Positions 58,777-64,000 of a stretch of DNA of 64,000 bases are shown piece by piece. Location: the NCBI GenBank assembly GCA_030512335.1, contig JAULSU010000001.1:6200001-6264000 (forward strand), written 5' to 3'. Origin of the DNA: Immersiella caudata. Lineage: Eukaryota > Ascomycota > Sordariomycetes > Sordariales > Lasiosphaeriaceae. Made by a program: the position numbers and the translations under genes. Under the pieces are notes generated by a model. The model saw only the letters and a program-made list of their open reading frames with translations, ran no database searches and was not told the origin of the DNA. Within the stretch, counting starts at the first letter, position 1. Every line of letters starts with the position of its first letter.

Positions 58777-60233
58777 ATGAAGAGCATCATCCTATCTGTC
58801 AATGCCGGATCGTCATCGGTCAAAGTATCCGTCTACAGCGCCGAGTATGGGCAGCCCCCCGTCCAGCTCGCTGAGGCACAAATCAGCGGGTTGACAGCGC
58901 CTCCTGCGATCCTCGATTACACGAGGGGCAGCGAAAAGGTCATCAAGGCCGACAAGATGAACGATAAGACTCTAAGCCAACGTGATGCGTTTGGAGTTTT
59001 ACTCAAGACCCTCGTTGACGACGCCGACCTTCCCCAGATAAGCCACAAGGATGACATCGGGATAGTATGTCATCGCATCGTCCACGGTGGTGACTACAAC
59101 AAGTCGCAGCTCATCTCCCCAGATACTTACCGAGTCTTGGAGGGTCTCAATGATTTGGCACCGCTCCACAACTCCAACAGTCTCGGAATTGTCCAGGCGT
59201 GTATCCGAGACCTGTCCGGCTCCCGCAACATTGCCTGCTTCGACAGCCAATTTCATTCCACTATCCCCCCCCATATTCGTACTTACCCAATCAACCCTGA
59301 TATCGCACAGAGCAACAAGTTGCGCAAGTACGGATTCCATGGTATCAGCTACTCTTTCATCACCCGCGCCTCAGCCAAGTTCCTCGGCAAAAGTAAGGAC
59401 AAGCTAAACCTGATCGCCCTTCATCTAGGTTCCGGAGCTAGCGCCTGTGCGATAAAAGGCGGAAAGAGCTGGGATACAAGCATGGGGCTGACCCCTCTAG
59501 CCGGCTTGCCCGGCGCAACTCGAAGCGGCAGTGTTGACCCCAGGTTGGCCCCTATTCCTACTGCCCCTTTACCAGCCTGCGACTTACACCAACCTCCACC
59601 GCAGCCTCGTCTTTCACTACGCCAGCGACGTGGGAAGACTCTCTCCTGCCTCGACGAAAGAGCTCCACATCTCTCGCGCTGAAGAAATCCTCAACAAGGA
59701 AGCCGGTTGGAAAGCATTGACGGGCACCACCAACTTCGGCATCATCGCTACCTCGAACGACCCTCCCATGAAGCTTGCCTTTGACCTCGTCGTAGACCGT
59801 ATCTGTGGGTTCATCGGCTCTTAGTGAGTCTCCCCCTTTCGCCATTATCTCCTAATGTGGTCTATTGCTGCTTTGCCGGATGTCTTGTGCGTGACATGAG
59901 CGCGCCTGAGACTCTGCGTTGCCTATGAATGGCCTTTGAGAGGAATCGCTGACGCTCATTTACTACAGCTACGTCTCCCTGCGCGGTGAGGTAGACGCAC
60001 TCGTCTTTGCGGGCGGCATTGGGGAAAAAAGCGACAAGCTGCGGCGCGCGGTGGTCGATCAGATCAGTTGCTTGGGTTTCGCACTAGATGAGGATGCCAA
60101 CGCAAAGAAACTGGAAGATGTAGTTCAGGATATCAGCGGAGCGGGAGCAAAGCAAAAGGTGCTGGTTTGTGCGACGGATGAGCAATTTGAGATGGCGAGG
60201 GTGTGTGCCGAGGACCAAGATCTTTGGCCGTGA
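58777..60233 (+). CDS. ackA: Acetate kinase (fungal type)
   Basis: Exons are 58777..59543, 59605..59823 and 59969..60233, giving 416 aa; the introns of 61 and 145 nt keep phase. The start is the ATG of MKSIILSVNAGSSSVKVSVY, since the frame upstream has only TTG. All family signatures are present: the N-terminal NAGSSSVK ATP-fold motif, HRIVHGG, FDSQFHSTIP, YGFHGISY, LHLGSGASACAIKGGKSWDTSMGLTPL, LPGATRSGSVDPSLVFHY and FAGGIGEKS. The enzyme interconverts acetate plus ATP and acetyl phosphate plus ADP. In fungi it is usually paired with xylulose-5-phosphate phosphoketolase, whose acetyl phosphate it turns into acetate and ATP. That partner is not in this window. Confidence 0.95.
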
Positions 60234-60919
60234 ATCCGATGGCGATGGCGTTTATGGCTGCCCGGAGCAAGAAGCGCGTACGGCCTAGGAGCATATGACC
60301 AACCCACTAGAATGAAATGGCTTCAGCTTCATAACTATAACGTCTGCACGTGGGTGTGGCGTCCAACCTTGCTTTAAGCTCACGTTGCACACATGGTCAA
60401 TGACAGTCGAGTCATGTCACTGGAGATGCCGGGGAAATTTGTAGATGCGAAAACACTTTCAGTCGCCGTGTGTTATGCGCTGCATCGCCTCGCAATATGG
60501 TCTCACACTCAAGACTCGCTATCAGTTGGTATCAATGAAACAGAACTGGCCCAGCCATTAGGCATGGCTAAAAGCCGAAAGCCCACCCATATCCAGACAG
60601 GAAGGATATCTGCTGCGTATGCCTTCAACATCCACCTGGTGACCATACTCTTGATCTTATATACGGAAAGAGAATCCTTGCGAATTAAACTGCCCGGAGC
60701 ACCGTCCACAGGCCCCTGAAAAAGCAAGATCCATTGCGCCAACCCTAGTATGCAGCCATCTGTCCTAAGGCGCAACGCGTGTACATGCAACCTTTTTAGA
60801 CCCCAGTTCGTGAACAGAAAATAGAAACCGTAAAAAGCGCCGCCTCATGATATAACGTGGGCATCGTAATAATAAGCACAACGAAATGGATAGAAGTGAA
60901 GAGTCATCAAGCAGAGAGC
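60234..60919. other. Convergent intergenic stretch ackA/FlbC-like
   Basis: About 0.7 kb between two 3' ends. A plus frame of about 108 codons at 60393-60719 lacks motifs. No RNA gene was seen. Confidence 0.45.
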
Positions 60920-61780
60920 TCAGTCCGATCCTGTCTCGTCGGAGTAACCTGGCGCTGACTGAGCATGGGCCACGGCCATCGCTAAGGCGTCGAGCCCGCT
61001 TGGGGTGCGGGCTGCGTTCGGTCGTCCGCTGATCACGGGGAGGTCGAGCGTCCCAAAGTTAGGCCAGGAACGATCCGAGTGCGACGAGGAGCTGGTCTTG
61101 CTTCGACTTGAGGAAGATTTGCTAGACGAGCTTGACTTTCGGTCCCCTGAGCTCATGGATGGGCGCGAAGTAGAGGAACGGGATTTATCCTTGTAGTGCG
61201 TGTCGAGGTGTTGCTTCATGTTGTCGGCCCGGGTGAACTTTTTGGTGCAGCCTGGATAAGAGCATGGCACTGCCTTCTCCGCCGTGTGGATCTTGGAGTG
61301 TCTGGAGGCGTGGCCGGAAGTGGTGAATGTTTTGAGGCAGTTATGAGACTCCTTGTATCGACACGGGTAGCGCTTTCCTGGCCGTTCTGCGCCTGCGCCG
61401 GCACTGACTTCATCGTCGTAGGATGCAGAGCGATCGCTGAAGGTGCTAGGGCGCTTCATGCCGGCGTGGGAGGGCATGGAGTCCATGTAGTCTTCATAAG
61501 GCGAGGTAATGACCGGGGCAGCCGCGTATCCTCCTCTCCCGTAGTCGTAGATGGGTGTCATGGGCGATGCCGGGTCAGCACTCATCTGGGAGTCGTATGA
61601 ATCCGATCGCAGCAGACCCGGTGTGTTTGGCGACGATGAAATACTCCTGGACGACGAAGATCGATCGTATGAAGGGGCCAATGCGGGGCGATATGGCATA
61701 GTGTAGGCAGCGTGGGAGCTCGAGTCGTCGTTCAGCAAGGAGACGCGGCGCCCCTTGGCATCGCGGGCGTGCATCGCCAT
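60920..61780 (-). CDS. C2H2 zinc-finger factor, FlbC-like
   Basis: This is one exon of 286 aa starting MAMHARDAKGRRVSLL. The N-terminal half is Ser/Tyr/Pro-rich. Two C2H2 fingers lie at about residues 140-165 (CRYKESHNCLKTFTTSGHASRH...H) and 173-195 (CSYPGCTKKFTRADNMKQHL...H), joined by the standard HTAEKAV linker. A Ser/Lys-rich basic stretch follows, and the tail DALAMAVAHAQS is acidic at its end. The finger sequences, especially TTSGHASRHSKIHTAEKAV and FTRADNMKQHL, match my recollection of the Aspergillus FlbC-type regulator of conidiation. That assignment is likely but not certain. It has a long gene-free 5' flank, as developmental regulators often do. Confidence 0.8.
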   Translation of the reverse strand: MAMHARDAKGRRVSLLNDDSSSHAAYTMPYRPALAPSYDRSSSSRSISSSPNTPGLLRSDSYDSQMSADPASPMTPIYDYGRGGYAAAPVITSPYEDYMDSMPSHAGMKRPSTFSDRSASYDDEVSAGAGAERPGKRYPCRYKESHNCLKTFTTSGHASRHSKIHTAEKAVPCSYPGCTKKFTRADNMKQHLDTHYKDKSRSSTSRPSMSSGDRKSSSSSKSSSSRSKTSSSSHSDRSWPNFGTLDLPVISGRPNAARTPSGLDALAMAVAHAQSAPGYSDETGSD

Positions 61781-64000
61781 GTTGACAGAATGTGGAAGGC
61801 TGTTCCGGGGGTGAGATGGCTCTGGACGGGTTCACCGAATTCAATTCGGAGGCCAAACGCTTTGCAGATATCTGCAACTCGGTTGGTGACGAGCTAGATG
61901 TCTGGAGAGTACGACCAATGAGGGAGGGATGTCAATGACGTGCGCTCACAGCAGCGTCTGGTGCTCAGGCAGGCAAGAGGAAAGGTAAGGGACTGGGCAG
62001 GTGCAATCCAGGGCTCAGGAGGGTGGTTCTGATTGTTTAGAGGCCGAAGAGTTATGTACAAACTTCCAGGAGGGCGAGGAAGGTTGGGGACGCGACTTAT
62101 TAAGGGAATGGCAGAACCCTTCTCAGGAAAACATGGGAAAGTGGACGGGAGTGCATGAAACCCCATCTCTCTAGCTTTGCTCATTGTCTCGCACCGGCAG
62201 CGGCTCCCATTGCTAGGGATCGAGGACCACGCCCCCCTAGGCAGAGGGTGCGAACAGTCAACGAGGAAGGGGGTGGGCAGATGGTGCAGACGCCAGACTT
62301 TGATGATCCTTGCAGGTGGGGAAGGCACTAAGACGGGCACTTGGCAAAGTATCCCCCAAGTCCCCACCTTCAGACCCTCCGCACTGGCTCCCGCTCTGGC
62401 TTGTAACAGTACACGGCGCCGCGCCGCCTGCAGGAGATGGGCACAAGGATGGCGGACCATCTCAACCTCTTCTCCTGATGCTTGCCATTCCCTCTAGTAG
62501 ACCGCCTGGGCCGATGACGAAAGATCTCGGCTGCCCGACAGGTCAACCCCACATTCACCTTGTCGACCAGCTGACGGGTGCCAGTGTCTTGTCTACTCAT
62601 AGGTAGAGATGTTTGTCGTTCTGCCATGGTGCAGGCCCGCAACAGGGAAGGGGCGTGTTTAGAGGTTTGGTAGGCTATGCCACTGCATGCGATTCGATTC
62701 TTACTTTATTTTATTTTCGCTCTGCACTCCTGGGCTCAACGGTGCTCGGTGGAGCCAGCCGGGCTGCAAAAAAGGGGATCAGCAATCTCATGGGAATTTG
62801 CATGTCATTCTGGGAACCCGCAGAGCTGATCAGGAACGCGGAGCAAGCTTGGCTGCCAGACAGTGCCGCGAAACGTTGGAGCAAGCCAACCCGATTGGTC
62901 CCTCCACGATTGGTTCCAAGAATTCGTACGCAGAGCTGCGATGGCGATTCGGCGCTCCCTGCGTGCTGTGATGTCTATCTAGGTGTAACATCCTCCGACC
63001 CAGCGCTGCCTCTGCCCTACGCGAAATGCGAAATAGGGACGCACCATTGCGATCGCAGACAACAGCGATGGTGCGGCTGTATGGAAAGAGAGCACGCTGG
63101 GCAAGGAGCGAGGGTGACGTCAGCGGCGGCAGGGGTAGAGCTCCCGTCTTGAACGCCCAGGTCCTCCCAAAACTCCCTCATCCAGGCTCACCAGGGCATC
63201 GCTGCCCCTTGGTGGGCTGACCTAACGGAGAGCTGCGGCAACGAGCGAGCCAGGACCCCCACACGAGCTTCTCCAGCCCTGGGGGAGCTCCAGCTCGGTG
63301 ACTTTCTGCAGGCAGGGTTTCAAGACAAGCAATAGTCCCCAGACATTTCATCTGTCATCGCGACGGAACACAATGGTCGCACCCTGCGAAAACTGAGGGC
63401 TAAGATGCATGAAGGGACGGCGGGCAGCTGTCATCGCGCCTCGAAATCCGAAGTGCTGGCGGCGGGCGGCCATGATCGCGGCTCGAGGGCGCCAGGCATT
63501 CTCGAATCGGGCCGCTGGTTACCGTGACACAGCTGACGGTGTCCTCAACAGGCAAAAGCCACTCGAACCACACTCTCTCGCCTGACTCCAGCTTTGGAGA
63601 TGCCCGATTCATCGCGGCCACCCAGATTCAGACAGCGTCGAAACGCGCGGCCAATGATCGGAAACACCCCGATCGCGGTCCCTGAACCCTGGACACATGT
63701 GCCTGGAAGGGGAATGGAGCCGGCCTAAACAGCGGGACTTTTCCCAAGCTCGACTCCAGGTTTCGTCGCTGCTGCTCAAGCAGGGAAACCCGACCAACAC
63801 GGAACCACCGGCCACCGTAGGAAAATACCTGCACTAGGGCAAGCTGCTCCGCCCGTACCCTACTTATCCGTGCACCAAGGCAGTAGCCAGCATGGTGTGA
63901 TGTCGAGCAGTAATGTATAGTACTTGCGGGCCGGGAGAAGTGTTCCTGAAGCCCACAGGGTCCAAGGGTCTCACCGACTTGAAGTCTTGGCCTTTGAGCG
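61781..64000. other. Right flank, no gene recognised
   Basis: About 2.2 kb upstream of the FlbC-like gene. Frames of up to about 190 codons (61894-62460 minus, 62613-63152 plus) overlap each other and have no recognisable motif. It is probably the leader and promoter of the FlbC-like gene plus intergenic DNA. Confidence 0.45.

Noticed and set aside
62613..63152. 179-codon plus-strand frame near the right edge
   Set aside because: Low-complexity composition, no recognisable domain, other frames overlap it.

Overview
The window looks like nuclear DNA of a filamentous ascomycete (Pezizomycotina), probably a Sordariomycete. The evidence is short introns (46-145 nt) with GT(or GC)...CTRAC...AG signals, about 20 well-spaced genes on both strands, and a gene set typical of that group: a CFEM protein, a Cch1 calcium channel, a Ste11/MAT-type HMG factor, an FlbC-like zinc finger and a fungal acetate kinase. 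The genus is inference; no rRNA or tRNA was seen.

Layout. 0.6-5.3 kb holds PUF6 (-), the RWD protein GIR2 (+) and the ribosomal-protein chaperone ACL4 (-). 6.2-11.3 kb holds a CFEM surface protein (+), an MSH5 homologue (-) that appears disrupted, and EMC5 (-). 12.1-19.4 kb holds an HMG-box factor (-) and a DDT/PHD chromatin protein (-), separated by a long gene-free stretch. 21-27.5 kb is the calcium channel CCH1 (+). 30-32.4 kb holds two small lineage-type proteins (+). 33.5-37.5 kb is a divergent pair, mitotic cyclin B (-) and mitochondrial ribosomal protein L2 (+). 39.1-42.7 kb holds a PAP2 lipid phosphatase (+) and the CK2 regulatory subunit (-). 43.6-49 kb is a divergent pair, RIC1 (-) and THO3/TEX1 (+). 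50.3-53.3 kb is a Zn2Cys6 factor (+). 53.3-56.9 kb is a gene-poor stretch with repeats and small helix-turn-helix-like modules. 56.9-61.8 kb holds a five-exon protein of unknown function (+), acetate kinase (+) and the FlbC-like factor (-). 61.8-64 kb shows no gene.

Most genes are housekeeping and unlinked in function, as usual in fungi. Loose themes are ribosome biogenesis and translation (PUF6, GIR2, ACL4, uL2m), transcription and chromatin (THO3, DDT/PHD, three DNA-binding factors), and signalling and cell cycle (CCH1, CK2 beta, cyclin B). I rebuilt exon structures by matching splice sites to reading phase, and most genes close without a leftover base. MSH5 does not: its conserved reading frame changes at places where no intron fits, and a stretch of its N-terminal half is missing. 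I found no clearly novel multi-gene system. The most unusual pieces are the MSH5 wreck, two GC-AG introns, a 9-nt first coding exon in cyclin B, stop-free introns in CK2 beta and cyclin B, and the diverged helix-turn-helix modules near 54-55.8 kb.
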